From a virus, in IMG/VR virus record IMGVR_UViG_3300047469_000054, positions 1-64,000 of that record: DNA of 64,000 nucleotides. One strand, 5' to 3'. Below are positions 8,450 through 16,299 of this stretch, piece by piece. Position numbers and translations under genes: made by a program. The notes beneath the pieces are model-generated. The model was not told where the DNA came from. It was given only the letters and a program-made list of their open reading frames with translations, and did not search any database. Every line of letters starts with the position of its first letter. The first letter of the stretch is position 1.

Positions 8450-8469
8450 AGAGGGGCGAAAGCCCCTCT
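8450..8469. terminator. Bidirectional terminator between convergent genes
   Basis: Perfect 8-bp stem AGAGGGGC (8450-8457) with GCCCCTCT (8462-8469) around a GAAA loop. Only the minus strand has a T run (TTTTCTATT), so it is a better terminator for the minus-strand gene ending at 8472. Confidence 0.8.
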
Positions 8470-8471
8470 GG

Positions 8472-8648
8472 TCAATATCCTGAAATTCGATCATTAAGCA
8501 GACTTCGCTTCTGCCTACGGCGCGCATCCCTTGTCTTGCGATCATCAAGCTTGCGCTTGGCATTCGCATTTCTGTCAGCCTTGTGCATAGGCTCATCAGA
8601 GCCAACGGAGCTACGGTCGAAATCGTCTGCTGTAATTTTGTAAGACAT
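8472..8648 (-). CDS. Small basic protein, only minus-strand gene in the window
   Basis: 58 residues starting MSYKITADDFD, with AGGA five bases before the ATG; an upstream ATG at 8660 is less well placed. The C-terminal half is very basic (KRKLDDRKTRDARRRQKR), which suggests nucleic-acid binding. It has its own promoter (8701-8729, minus strand) and terminator (8450-8469), and no + strand gene occupies this gap. Function unknown. Confidence 0.68.
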   Translation of the reverse strand: MSYKITADDFDRSSVGSDEPMHKADRNANAKRKLDDRKTRDARRRQKRSLLNDRISGY

Positions 8649-8700
8649 GTCAATCCTCATTGGTTTGTCTTATTGTCGCCCGCTCTATTGCGGTAAGTAA

Positions 8701-8729
8701 TGTGTAGCAATATATGCGCTATTGGTCAA
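8701..8729 (-). promoter_or_regulatory. Minus-strand sigma70-like promoter
   Basis: On the minus strand, TTGACC (8729-8724), 17-base spacer, TACACA (8706-8701), about 55 bases before the start of the minus-strand gene. The -10 matches two + strand promoters here (27084 and 32375). Confidence 0.7.
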
Positions 8730-8809
8730 TGTCTAGGTAGTAAAATAATTGCCGTTGATGAAAATAGATATCAAGCCCATCTTTTGGATGGATAACAAAG
8801 GAGAGGCTA

Positions 8810-9055
8810 ATGGCTAAGAGAGTTCCATATTTGCGAATTGGCGGCGCTGTGGAGAATTGGGCAATGCGCACCAAATACGATACGAAGATTACCGCAGCTA
8901 CATGGGAGCGTAAGTTCATGGCGCGCGGTCTAGTGGCTGCTGTTATCGTCGGCTCTGCTGTAGCCTTTCCCGTTGCCGCCGTCATCACGGTAGCCGTAGC
9001 GGCTGCTAGCATTGGCTTCTATCATTACCTTAATCGAGACCTGAAAGGCGAATAA
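8810..9055 (+). CDS. Hypothetical membrane protein (81 aa)
   Basis: Strong AAAGGAGAGG site. Basic N-terminal 35 residues, then a long hydrophobic stretch (VAAVIVGSAVAFPVAAVITV and onwards) that fits one or two transmembrane helices. First gene of the run leading to the recombination genes. Confidence 0.75.
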   Translation: MAKRVPYLRIGGAVENWAMRTKYDTKITAATWERKFMARGLVAAVIVGSAVAFPVAAVITVAVAAASIGFYHYLNRDLKGE

Positions 9056-9056
9056 T

Positions 9057-9323
9057 ATGGCTGAAAAGAAAGAGTGGTCACTCAAGGATTTACCAAAGGC
9101 GCTACAGCCGGTAGGGGCGATATTGCTGCTTACGGCGATAGCGCTTATCGTGATATTCACGGCCATCGTTGTCTTGATTGTGGCGACTGGCGAGCAGCTA
9201 TGGAAAGCATTGCTAGGCGTAATTAGTGAGCTTAACAACACGTTCACTAAGGACATCATTCCAACGGCAAAAGCGGTATTTCCTGGCATCTGGTCTTACA
9301 TCACCTTGCGAGGCGGTAAGTAA
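9057..9323 (+). CDS. Hypothetical membrane protein (88 aa)
   Basis: Soluble lysine-rich N terminus (MAEKKEWSLKDLPKAL), one long transmembrane helix (ILLLTAIALIVIFTAIVVLI), and a C-terminal soluble part. Starts one base after the previous gene and its stop overlaps the next ATG. Confidence 0.75.
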   Translation: MAEKKEWSLKDLPKALQPVGAILLLTAIALIVIFTAIVVLIVATGEQLWKALLGVISELNNTFTKDIIPTAKAVFPGIWSYITLRGGK

Positions 9324-10084
9324 TGGGCGTTCTCGAAAACCTAAAATCAAGCGAAGATACGCTAGCGCCCGTCGTATTGATGTATGGTATTGACGGCATT
9401 GGGAAGAGCACGCTTGCTAGCGAGTTTCCAGATGCGATCTACTTTCACACTCCAGGCGAGCGCATGCCCACGGGAATTAAGGTTCCTAGCTTTCCGGTGA
9501 AGAACTACCTTGATCTTTATGATGGCCTGAAAGAGCTTCGCGACGAACGTCATGATTTCAAGTGGGCAATTATCGACGCGCTTGATGGTTTTGAGCCCAT
9601 GGTGTGGACCGAGACTTGTTATCGCATCAATCAACCGTCCATTGAAAAGCTTGGCTTTGGCAAGGGATACGTTGAAGCAGATAAGGAATGGGTGGAAATC
9701 CTAGACCTTATCGTTGATCTTCAGGCGGCTGGCATGGGGGTGTTGATCTTGGCGCATCCATCAATCGAGCGCTTTGAGTCGCCGCTATCTGAGCCGTATA
9801 ACCGGTATACAATCAAGATCCACAAGCGCGCTAATGCTCTTGTTCGTGAGCGCGCCGACATTATCGCGTTCATGAATTCCAAGGTTCGCATGAAGAAGAC
9901 CGAAATGCGCGGCGGACAAGAGGCTGTACGAGCTGAAGGCAAGGAACGAGAAATCCTGCTGACGCCATCGCCAGCGTATGACGCGAAGAATCGCTACGAC
10001 ATGCCCGATTCTATCACCTTCAAAAAGGGTGATGGCTTTAATCAGCTTTCGAAATACTTTCCGCCTGCTTTGGGCGTTGAGTGA
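9323..10084 (+). CDS. Sak4-like recombination ATPase (RecA-fold, AAA_24 type)
   Basis: 253 residues. Walker A GIDGIGKST at 22-30, a Walker-B-like strand AIIDALDGF near 81-89, and VLILAHPSIERF near 140 match phage nucleotide-binding proteins of the Sak4/AAA_24 type. These act in single-strand annealing and recombination with an SSB-like partner. The next gene is just such a partner (DUF669), a common pairing that strengthens the call. Confidence 0.82.
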   Translation: MGVLENLKSSEDTLAPVVLMYGIDGIGKSTLASEFPDAIYFHTPGERMPTGIKVPSFPVKNYLDLYDGLKELRDERHDFKWAIIDALDGFEPMVWTETCYRINQPSIEKLGFGKGYVEADKEWVEILDLIVDLQAAGMGVLILAHPSIERFESPLSEPYNRYTIKIHKRANALVRERADIIAFMNSKVRMKKTEMRGGQEAVRAEGKEREILLTPSPAYDAKNRYDMPDSITFKKGDGFNQLSKYFPPALGVE

Positions 10085-10151
10085 CGGTTGACGCTGGCGT
10101 TAGTCAGTCCAACTATTGAGTTACCGCAGTTAAATCAAAGGAGAATACTGA

Positions 10152-10946
10152 ATGGCTAGCCTAGGCCGGAAATACAAGCATGGCGACCACGACACTACGC
10201 AGCGGGGCGGCACGCTCCAGTACGGCAACTATCTTGGTGTGCTGGCTGAAACGGATATCAAGGATAACAGCCACAGCACTGGTCGGCTTTTCGTAGCTGA
10301 ATTCCAGATCGTTGAGCCTGAATCATTCAATCGTCGCAAGATTTTCCTTAACGTGAATATTGAGCATGAAAAGCCTGACGTTCAGAAAATTGGTGAGGAA
10401 GAATTTGCGAAGATCATGAAGGCCGCTGGCATTCCAGACGACCAAGAGATTGAAGAGACTGAAGAGCTTGAGGGGCGCGAGTTCGTCGTTACTGCCGGTC
10501 CAGATCCAAAGGACCCGGCGCGCACGAAGATTTTCCGCTACTTCTATCCTGAAGATGATCAGCCGGAACTTGGCCCGATCAAGCAGGGTTCGCCCGCTCG
10601 CGGTCGCCGTGATGAACCGGAACGCGGTCGCCGCGAAGAGCGCAGCCGTGAGCCTTCGCGCAATGAACGCACTCGCGAACCAAGCCGCGATACTAGCCGT
10701 GGGCGCGATGACGGGCGCGATAGCGATCGTAGCCGCAGCCGTGATCGCGAAGAGCCACGCGGTCGGAGCGGGCGCGATACGGGCCGCGAAGAGCGCGGGG
10801 TTGAGGATGACGATATCCCTTTTGACCGTAGCCGCGAAGAGCGCGGCGGTAAGGGTGGCCGCGATGACGAAGTGCGTAGCACGCATGGCGGCGATGAAGC
10901 CCGCTCTACGAAGCCTTGGGCGAATGGCCGCAAGCCCACTCGTTAA
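10152..10946 (+). CDS. DUF669-type SSB-like protein with Arg/Ser/Glu-rich tail
   Basis: 264 residues. Residues 1-145 match DUF669 (TTQRGGTLQYGNYLGVLAETD, then FLNVNIEHE and GREFVVTAGPDPKDPARTK across 70-130), a ssDNA-binding partner of Sak4-like proteins. Residues about 150-260 are a disordered Arg/Ser/Glu/Asp repeat (EPSRNERTREPSRDTSRGRD) with an SSB-tip-like DDDIPFD at about 219. In bacterial SSB that tip ends the protein and recruits partners; here about 40 residues follow it. The skewed codons create long false frames in other phases. Start has AAAGGAGA. Confidence 0.8.
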   Translation: MASLGRKYKHGDHDTTQRGGTLQYGNYLGVLAETDIKDNSHSTGRLFVAEFQIVEPESFNRRKIFLNVNIEHEKPDVQKIGEEEFAKIMKAAGIPDDQEIEETEELEGREFVVTAGPDPKDPARTKIFRYFYPEDDQPELGPIKQGSPARGRRDEPERGRREERSREPSRNERTREPSRDTSRGRDDGRDSDRSRSRDREEPRGRSGRDTGREERGVEDDDIPFDRSREERGGKGGRDDEVRSTHGGDEARSTKPWANGRKPTR

Positions 10947-10967
10947 GAACATGGCATAAACTCAATG

Positions 10968-10997
10968 GGCGGGCGCTAATGCTCGCCTTTTCTTTTT
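10968..10997 (+). terminator. Rho-independent terminator
   Basis: Stem GGCGGGC (10968-10974) with GCTCGCC (10981-10987, one G-U pair), 6-base loop, then TTTTCTTTTT. Ends the Sak4/SSB unit, though the next gene starts only 15 bases later, so read-through is probably partial. Confidence 0.78.
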
Positions 10998-11011
10998 GGA
11001 AGGAAAATGCG

Positions 11012-11200
11012 GTGAAGATAATTGGCAGAGATAATTATGGTCGCGAATCGGTAGCTGATTTTCTTGTTTGCGAAAACGTTGCAAATGAGTTCGTTGGTAA
11101 TATTATGATTGATGCACTTAACGCTAACACACAAGGCCTATTCTATTCCTTGCAACCGGACGATTATAAGCTGTGGCGCGGTATGGAGGAGTTTATTTAG
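11012..11200 (+). CDS. Hypothetical protein (62 aa)
   Basis: GTG start with GGAAGGA seven bases upstream, chosen over an upstream ATG inside the SSB gene and terminator. Contents: mixed alpha/beta, VCENVANEFVGNIMIDALN in the middle, acidic end. No family recognised. Confidence 0.65.
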   Translation: MKIIGRDNYGRESVADFLVCENVANEFVGNIMIDALNANTQGLFYSLQPDDYKLWRGMEEFI

Positions 11201-12129
11201 TGGCACCATTCACCAAACCGCAACCAAGTACGGTAAAGGCTATCTATCGAGCATATGAGGCGCAGGTAGAGGAATGGGATTCCGTAGGCATATCGGTAAG
11301 CGAATGCGGGTTAGAATGTGATCGCGCCCTCTGGTATAACTTGCGTTGGTCCGTGCATGGTGAAAAGAAGCCGGGCCGCATAATCCGCCGCTTCGATACG
11401 GGCGCGCGTGAAGAGCCTAGATTGATCGCTGACTTGACGATGACAGGCGCAAGCGTCAGTGATCGTCAGAAGGCCGTAAACCTTGTTGGTGGTCACGTAC
11501 GCGGCAAGATGGACGGACTAGCGCGCAACATGATTGAGGCGCCGAAGAAGACTCACGTCCTGGAGACGAAAGCACTAAACAAGAAGAGATTTACCGCCGT
11601 CGTTCGCCATGGTTGCCGCAAGGCAGAACCTATGCACTTCGCCCAATGCCAGCTTGGTATGCATGCGGAAGGTCTGGAGCGCGCCGCATACTTCATCGAA
11701 AATACAGACGATGATTCGCTATGGCTGGAGCGCATAGAATACGACATCTATTATGCGTCATCGCTGGTGTCTCGCCTATTACGGATAGTCGAAAGCCCTA
11801 AGCCGCCTGGACGTCTATGCAGCAACGAGGACGATCATCGCGGTATGTTCTGCAAGAATAAGTCAGTATGCTTTGGTGGCGAGCTTCTGCGCCACACTTG
11901 CCGCTCATGCATCTATTCCAAGGCGGAAATGAGCGGCAATGCCGTATGGTCATGTCAGCTTCGCGAGCGCGTGATTACGACCGAAGAGCAAAAGGCAGCA
12001 TGTCCACAACACCTTAATATTCCGGCTACTGTTCCAGGAGAGCAGATCGACGTTGATAAAGAGGCGGGAACGATAACGTATCGTATGGAAGATGATATTA
12101 TTTGGACAGATGGACCGGAGGCGTTTTGA
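11200..12129 (+). CDS. PD-(D/E)XK nuclease, Cas4/RecB-like
   Basis: About 309 residues from a GTG that overlaps the previous stop, GGAGG 10 bases upstream. Active-site pattern: D in GHVRGKMDG (about 98-106) and ETK in LETKALNKK (about 121). The C-terminal third has a cysteine set (FCKNKSVC, HTCRSCIYSK, CPQHL) that could bind zinc or an Fe-S cluster as in Cas4/AddB-type nucleases. Likely processes DNA ends for recombination together with the neighbouring Sak4/SSB/helicase genes. Confidence 0.75.
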   Translation: MAPFTKPQPSTVKAIYRAYEAQVEEWDSVGISVSECGLECDRALWYNLRWSVHGEKKPGRIIRRFDTGAREEPRLIADLTMTGASVSDRQKAVNLVGGHVRGKMDGLARNMIEAPKKTHVLETKALNKKRFTAVVRHGCRKAEPMHFAQCQLGMHAEGLERAAYFIENTDDDSLWLERIEYDIYYASSLVSRLLRIVESPKPPGRLCSNEDDHRGMFCKNKSVCFGGELLRHTCRSCIYSKAEMSGNAVWSCQLRERVITTEEQKAACPQHLNIPATVPGEQIDVDKEAGTITYRMEDDIIWTDGPEAF

Positions 12130-12154
12130 CATTGCGTCCATGGGGAGATAATCA
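12126..12154 (+). promoter_or_regulatory. Sigma70-like promoter
   Basis: TTGACA (12126-12131), 17 bases, TAATCA (12149-12154); a GATAAT at 12147 is an alternative -10. It overlaps the nuclease stop and precedes two small genes and the sigma-like pair. Confidence 0.55.
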
Positions 12155-12184
12155 TAGCTGCATCATGAAGCAAGGAGGCATAGC

Positions 12185-12379
12185 ATGGATTTGAAGGGTT
12201 TTAAGATCAGCAATGGTAGCGCTATTTCGGTGGCCGTTGATAATGATGGCAATACGCGTGTGAAAAAAATCACCTTCAATAAGAAGGGGAAGATTCGAAA
12301 ATCGATCGATTGGATTTCCGATATGCCTTTCGATGCGTTCATGCGTGCCAATAACATTCCGGTATATGTCAAGAAATGA
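12185..12379 (+). CDS. Hypothetical protein (64 aa)
   Basis: AAGGAGG site. Beta-rich, lysine-rich protein (VKKITFNKKGKIRKS) with a short C-terminal helix. Overlaps the next gene by 4 bases. Confidence 0.72.
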   Translation: MDLKGFKISNGSAISVAVDNDGNTRVKKITFNKKGKIRKSIDWISDMPFDAFMRANNIPVYVKK

Positions 12380-12642
12380 ACCGTGCCGCAGCGAGAAGCT
12401 TAACCGTCGATGCTATTGAAGGCAAAGAATCCATTGTAATCGAGAATGCCAGCGGCAAGGTTTTGGGATTCGTTGGCGACGATGGTATTTGGGAATCATC
12501 AAACGTGACTCCTTATTTATTGCTGTCAAGGATGATAGCGGATCCGGCTAGACATGCCGGAGGCAAAGATGCGCGCCTTAATTTAGTAAAGGCCGCAAAC
12601 CGATTGCGCATTCGCGCTGTAATGAAAATGCTATTTTCCTAA
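12376..12642 (+). CDS. Hypothetical protein (88 aa)
   Basis: Follows by a 4-base overlap. Central SIVIENASGKVLGFVGDDG strand pair, then a basic helix (LVKAANRLRIRAVMKM). Two bases before the sigma-like gene's frame opens. No family recognised. Confidence 0.68.
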   Translation: MNRAAARSLTVDAIEGKESIVIENASGKVLGFVGDDGIWESSNVTPYLLLSRMIADPARHAGGKDARLNLVKAANRLRIRAVMKMLFS

Positions 12643-12656
12643 TTATGGGAGACACT

Positions 12657-13217
12657 ATGAAAAAAGAGCTTGACGTAGAAAACCGTCCGGAATCATTTAA
12701 CGAGCGAATTATGCAGTATATGCCCGGCCTCAACAGTGCTGCACGGCGATGGTATCCAGGGCAATCGGAGAAAGCATCTGAGCTAGTTGTAGATACGATT
12801 GTGTATGCCCTGGAGAATTGGCGAGGATATCGAGAAGAGGCGGACGCGTTTCACTCTTGGCTAATGTGGCGCATGCGAGATTGCGTAACGAAGAAGCGAC
12901 GCGGAGAGTTTAGGCATTCGCAAACGTTCGTAGATAGCGGATTGCTTCAGGTTCCGCATTCGGGAGAAGAGCGCGGCGACCATGTGGAGAATCTTAGCGA
13001 TAGGTTCGATGGTGGATGTCAGCCAAGCCAAGAGGATTACGTAGCGCTAAAGCAAACTATCGAGAAGATAAACAAGGAGCGCTATGGTCATGATCTTCTG
13101 AAGGAGGCTGCCGGATATTCACTATCTGAGTTGACGGAGAATAAAGTATCAAAACAGGCTGTGCAACAAAGAATTGCGGCGACACGTAAGCGATTGGGAG
13201 CAAGTCCATATGCATGA
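12657..13217 (+). CDS. Sigma-70-like factor, copy 1
   Basis: 186 residues; GGGAG five bases before the ATG at 12657 makes it better than the ATG at 12645. Helical region-2-like part (residues 12-85: NERIMQYMPGLNSAARR, then ELVVDTIVYALENW, WLMWRMRDCVTKKRR) and a C-terminal region-4-like HTH (LSELTENKVSKQAVQQRI, about 155-172). It may redirect RNA polymerase to phage promoters, or act in another way with this fold. A diverged copy follows at once. Confidence 0.7.
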   Translation: MKKELDVENRPESFNERIMQYMPGLNSAARRWYPGQSEKASELVVDTIVYALENWRGYREEADAFHSWLMWRMRDCVTKKRRGEFRHSQTFVDSGLLQVPHSGEERGDHVENLSDRFDGGCQPSQEDYVALKQTIEKINKERYGHDLLKEAAGYSLSELTENKVSKQAVQQRIAATRKRLGASPYA

Positions 13218-13719
13218 TTCCAGGCCACCCGAATTTGATGAACGGGTGATGAAGTATTTCCCAGCTATTTTGAAGTGGTGCAATAAAGCATCCGGCGATA
13301 GACATATCGCTTACGACATGGCTGTTGATGTTGTAGAATATTGTTTGGTGCATTGGCAGAATTTTCGCGAAGATGGCGGCTTTTATAATTGGCTGCACTG
13401 GCAGTTTCGCGGATATGTCAGTAATCAGGCTCAAAAGCATAAGCGCGATATGCACAATAGAGGCGGCGCTTTGGTGGCAATCGACGCCTACACACCTAAT
13501 GAAGCTAGTGCTTTCCTGCCTCACACACAAAGTCACGCCGCCAAGGTTGAGGCGAGCACAACAATCGCCATGTTATCCAAGGTGAAGGATTTCGACATGG
13601 CGTATCGTCATGCTGAAGGCGAAAGCTATGTTGACATCGCAAAGGATTACAGCCTCTCGCATCAACGTGTACAACAGCGCGTTGAGAAGTTTCGGGAGGT
13701 TGCCAAGAGGAAGATTTAG
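13210..13719 (+). CDS. Sigma-70-like factor, copy 2
   Basis: 169 residues, overlapping copy 1 by 8 bases; GGGAG precedes the ATG. Same order of blocks as copy 1: DERVMKYFPAILKW, DMAVDVVEYCLVHWQNF, NWLHWQFRGYV, then a C-terminal HTH (YVDIAKDYSLSHQRVQQRV). Strong divergence but conserved layout indicates an old tandem duplication. Only the region-2/region-4 pattern is seen; promoter specificity cannot be read. Confidence 0.7.
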   Translation: MHDSRPPEFDERVMKYFPAILKWCNKASGDRHIAYDMAVDVVEYCLVHWQNFREDGGFYNWLHWQFRGYVSNQAQKHKRDMHNRGGALVAIDAYTPNEASAFLPHTQSHAAKVEASTTIAMLSKVKDFDMAYRHAEGESYVDIAKDYSLSHQRVQQRVEKFREVAKRKI

Positions 13720-13722
13720 TGA

Positions 13723-15486
13723 ATGCAAAATAGGTATTACCAAGACGAAGCCATCGAATCGCTATTTGAATATTGGGCTGAAGAAGCGGGCAACCCCCTA
13801 ATTGATCTAGCTACGGGCGCCGGGAAAAGTTTGGTGATGGCTGGTGTAATTATCAGGCTAGTTAAAGGCTGGCCTGATATGCGCATTGGTGTAGTTACAC
13901 ATGTAAAAGAGCTAATTGAGCAAAATTTCATAGAGCTTAAGGGCATTTGGCCTACAGCTCCAGCCGGTATATTTTCAGCTGGCCTTAATCGTGCTGACTT
14001 TAGGGCGCAGATTCTATTTGGCGGCATTCAAACAATTTGGAATAAGGTCGAAAAGATTGGCTGGTTTGATGTCATTCTCATTGATGAATGTCACCTTATC
14101 CCGCATGGTGATGCTGGGAGATATGCCGAATTCTTCAAAGCCGTTCGAGAGATTAATCCTGACGTAAAGATTGTTGGGCTTACCGCAACACCATATCGCC
14201 TTGGCAGTGGTCGGCTTGACCGGGGCGAAGACAGGATGTTTGATCGCGTCATATACACATACGGCATTGCTGATGGCGTGCGCGATGGCTATCTAACGCC
14301 TCTTTCATCAAAGGCTACGGATAGCGAGATTGACATCAGGGGCGTCGGGAAGATCGCCGGGGAGCTTAATCAGAAAAAGCTTGGTAAGGCTGCCGATGAA
14401 ATAACAAAGGCCGCCGTTGAAGAGATCGTGCGTAAGGGGCAAGATAAGCGCTCATGGCTGGCGTTCTGTAGCGGCAAGGATCACGCATATAGTGTTCGGG
14501 ATGAAGTTAGGCGCTATGGGATGTCATGCGAATCGATCGTTGACGATACGCCATCTGGCGAGCGGCGTGATATTCTTGAGGCATATAAGAATTATGAAAT
14601 TCGATGCCTTACGAACAATAGTGTTCTCACTACCGGCTTCAACCATAAGGGCGTTGATCTTATCGCAGCATTGCGGCCCACTCTTAGCGTTAGTCTGTAT
14701 TTGCAGATGCTCGGTCGCGGGACTCGAATCCTTTATGCTCCAGGCATGCCGCTGGATACCGCAGAGCAACGCAAAGCTGCGATTGCCGCAGGACCTAAGC
14801 CCGTATGCTTAGTGCTAGACTTCGCACGCCTGATTGATACTCACGGTCCAGTTGATAGCGTAGAAATAGCCGACCCATCTAGCGGGAATGGCGTTGCGCC
14901 GATCAAGAAGTGCCCTACAGATCAAAAGGACAAGGCAGGGCGCTGTGGTTGTGGCGAAAAGATTCATGCTAGCGTACGGCGCTGTACGGCCATTAATCAA
15001 GAGACCGGATTGGAATGCGGTTTTGAATTCGACTTCGATACGGGACCGAAGATTGACGCGGTAGCCGCTGACAAGCCGGTTATGAAAATGGCCGAAGCTG
15101 AATGGCGGACGGTTATGCATCGTCAATTCAAGCTACACCAGAAAGGCAAGGCGCCAAGCATTAAGGTTGCGTACATCAATGGCAAATCGCAGATTTATGA
15201 GTGGCTATGTCCAGAGCACGGCGGCATGTTGAGTAAGCACGCGGCGTTCTTTTGGGAGAAGCATAATGGCGAATTCCCTCCGCCTGCAACAGCGCTAGAA
15301 TGGCTTGAGCGACAAAATGAGCTAGACTATACGCAAGGGGTACTTGTCAAGCCCGGAAAAAACGGATATTGGGATTACAAGGACTACGAACCAAGCAAGC
15401 GCGTTAGTGAGCGGCTGCTGTTTTTGAAGCCAAAAGAAGAGCGTCGCGGATTGGCCGCAGACATGAATGATGATATTCCGTTTTGA
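13723..15486 (+). CDS. SF2 DEAD/DEAH-type DNA helicase with zinc ribbon and SSB-like tip
   Basis: 587 residues. Motif I GAGKS (32-36), motif II DECH (121-124), motif III TATPYR (about 153), motif VI QMLGRGTR (about 328). Residues about 396-433 hold a four-to-six-Cys zinc ribbon (CPTDQKDKAGRCGCG, then CTAINQETGLECGF). The protein ends in DDIPF, the acidic tip normally found at the end of SSB proteins. Probably unwinds or remodels DNA in replication or recombination; related to phage ResIII/UvsW-like helicases. Confidence 0.88.
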   Translation: MQNRYYQDEAIESLFEYWAEEAGNPLIDLATGAGKSLVMAGVIIRLVKGWPDMRIGVVTHVKELIEQNFIELKGIWPTAPAGIFSAGLNRADFRAQILFGGIQTIWNKVEKIGWFDVILIDECHLIPHGDAGRYAEFFKAVREINPDVKIVGLTATPYRLGSGRLDRGEDRMFDRVIYTYGIADGVRDGYLTPLSSKATDSEIDIRGVGKIAGELNQKKLGKAADEITKAAVEEIVRKGQDKRSWLAFCSGKDHAYSVRDEVRRYGMSCESIVDDTPSGERRDILEAYKNYEIRCLTNNSVLTTGFNHKGVDLIAALRPTLSVSLYLQMLGRGTRILYAPGMPLDTAEQRKAAIAAGPKPVCLVLDFARLIDTHGPVDSVEIADPSSGNGVAPIKKCPTDQKDKAGRCGCGEKIHASVRRCTAINQETGLECGFEFDFDTGPKIDAVAADKPVMKMAEAEWRTVMHRQFKLHQKGKAPSIKVAYINGKSQIYEWLCPEHGGMLSKHAAFFWEKHNGEFPPPATALEWLERQNELDYTQGVLVKPGKNGYWDYKDYEPSKRVSERLLFLKPKEERRGLAADMNDDIPF

Positions 15487-15497
15487 GGAGATAAGGC

Positions 15498-15950
15498 ATG
15501 AGTGGACGCGAAGTACGTAAGGTTCCAGCAAGTTGGATTCACCCGCGATACACGGCTGACGATGCGCCATTTCAACAGGCTATTGGGCGCTATATTCCGC
15601 TTGATGTTGGTTATAACGGTAATGCTTGTAGATGGATAGATGAAGCAGAGCGCGACCTACAATCTGCGCTTGATAATTACGGCAATCCTCCTGACAAGAA
15701 TAAATACATGCCTGAATGGCGCGATGAAGAATGTACGCACTTCATGATGTATGAGACGACATCAGAGGGGACGCCGCTAAGTCCGCCAATCGATACGCCT
15801 GAACATCTTGCGGAATTTCTGGTAACTACAGGCGCTTGCGTGTTCGCAGACCTTACAGCCACCTATGACCAATGGCTGAAGATCATCAACGGCGGCAATG
15901 TTTCAATCACGTTATGGCCGAGAGGAGGGCATGCATATGAAGTGCTTTAA
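15498..15950 (+). CDS. Conserved phage protein of unknown function
   Basis: 150 residues, GAGGAG site. Starts RKVPASWIHPR and includes ECTHFMMYETTSEGTPLSPP followed by TPEHLAEFL, a pattern I associate with a protein found in many phages but without assigned function. Sits between helicase and primase genes. Confidence 0.8.
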   Translation: MSGREVRKVPASWIHPRYTADDAPFQQAIGRYIPLDVGYNGNACRWIDEAERDLQSALDNYGNPPDKNKYMPEWRDEECTHFMMYETTSEGTPLSPPIDTPEHLAEFLVTTGACVFADLTATYDQWLKIINGGNVSITLWPRGGHAYEVL

Positions 15951-16299
15951 GTGCGATGGTTGCGGTAAGTTAGCTATGAATCCGGCTGCATACCTAGCTG
16001 AGATTCGCGAGAAGCCGTGCGTCATCTCTTGTTGTCCAGAGACGGATTTTAAGCCGTATGATACGGGTGAATATGATCTAAAGAAGATGCACTTCATTGA
16101 GAGTGCGGCCTCTGACCCAACTAATAAATTCTGGATAGATGATTCGTTTACATGGTCAGATTCTCCGCAGGGATTGTTATTTTGGTGCGACAAGGCCAAT
16201 AAGCACAAGGATGGCCAAAACATAGGCCAGCCAGCATTCAACGCAATCACTGACATGATTCGTCAGAACCGAGAGGAGAAAACCATTCATGGCCGGTAA
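15937..16299 (+). CDS. Hypothetical protein with N-terminal Cys pairs
   Basis: 120 residues. The ATG at 15937 is eight bases after AGAGGAGG; the ATG at 15931 is too close. CFKCDGCGK at the N terminus and CVISCCPE near 28-35 could bind zinc. The rest is polar with many aromatic residues. Confidence 0.7.
   Translation: MKCFKCDGCGKLAMNPAAYLAEIREKPCVISCCPETDFKPYDTGEYDLKKMHFIESAASDPTNKFWIDDSFTWSDSPQGLLFWCDKANKHKDGQNIGQPAFNAITDMIRQNREEKTIHGR

Noticed and set aside
10323-10952. Long overlapping frames on both strands across the SSB-like gene
   Set aside because: They arise from the Arg/Ser/Glu codon repeats of the true frame; no start signals or family motifs.
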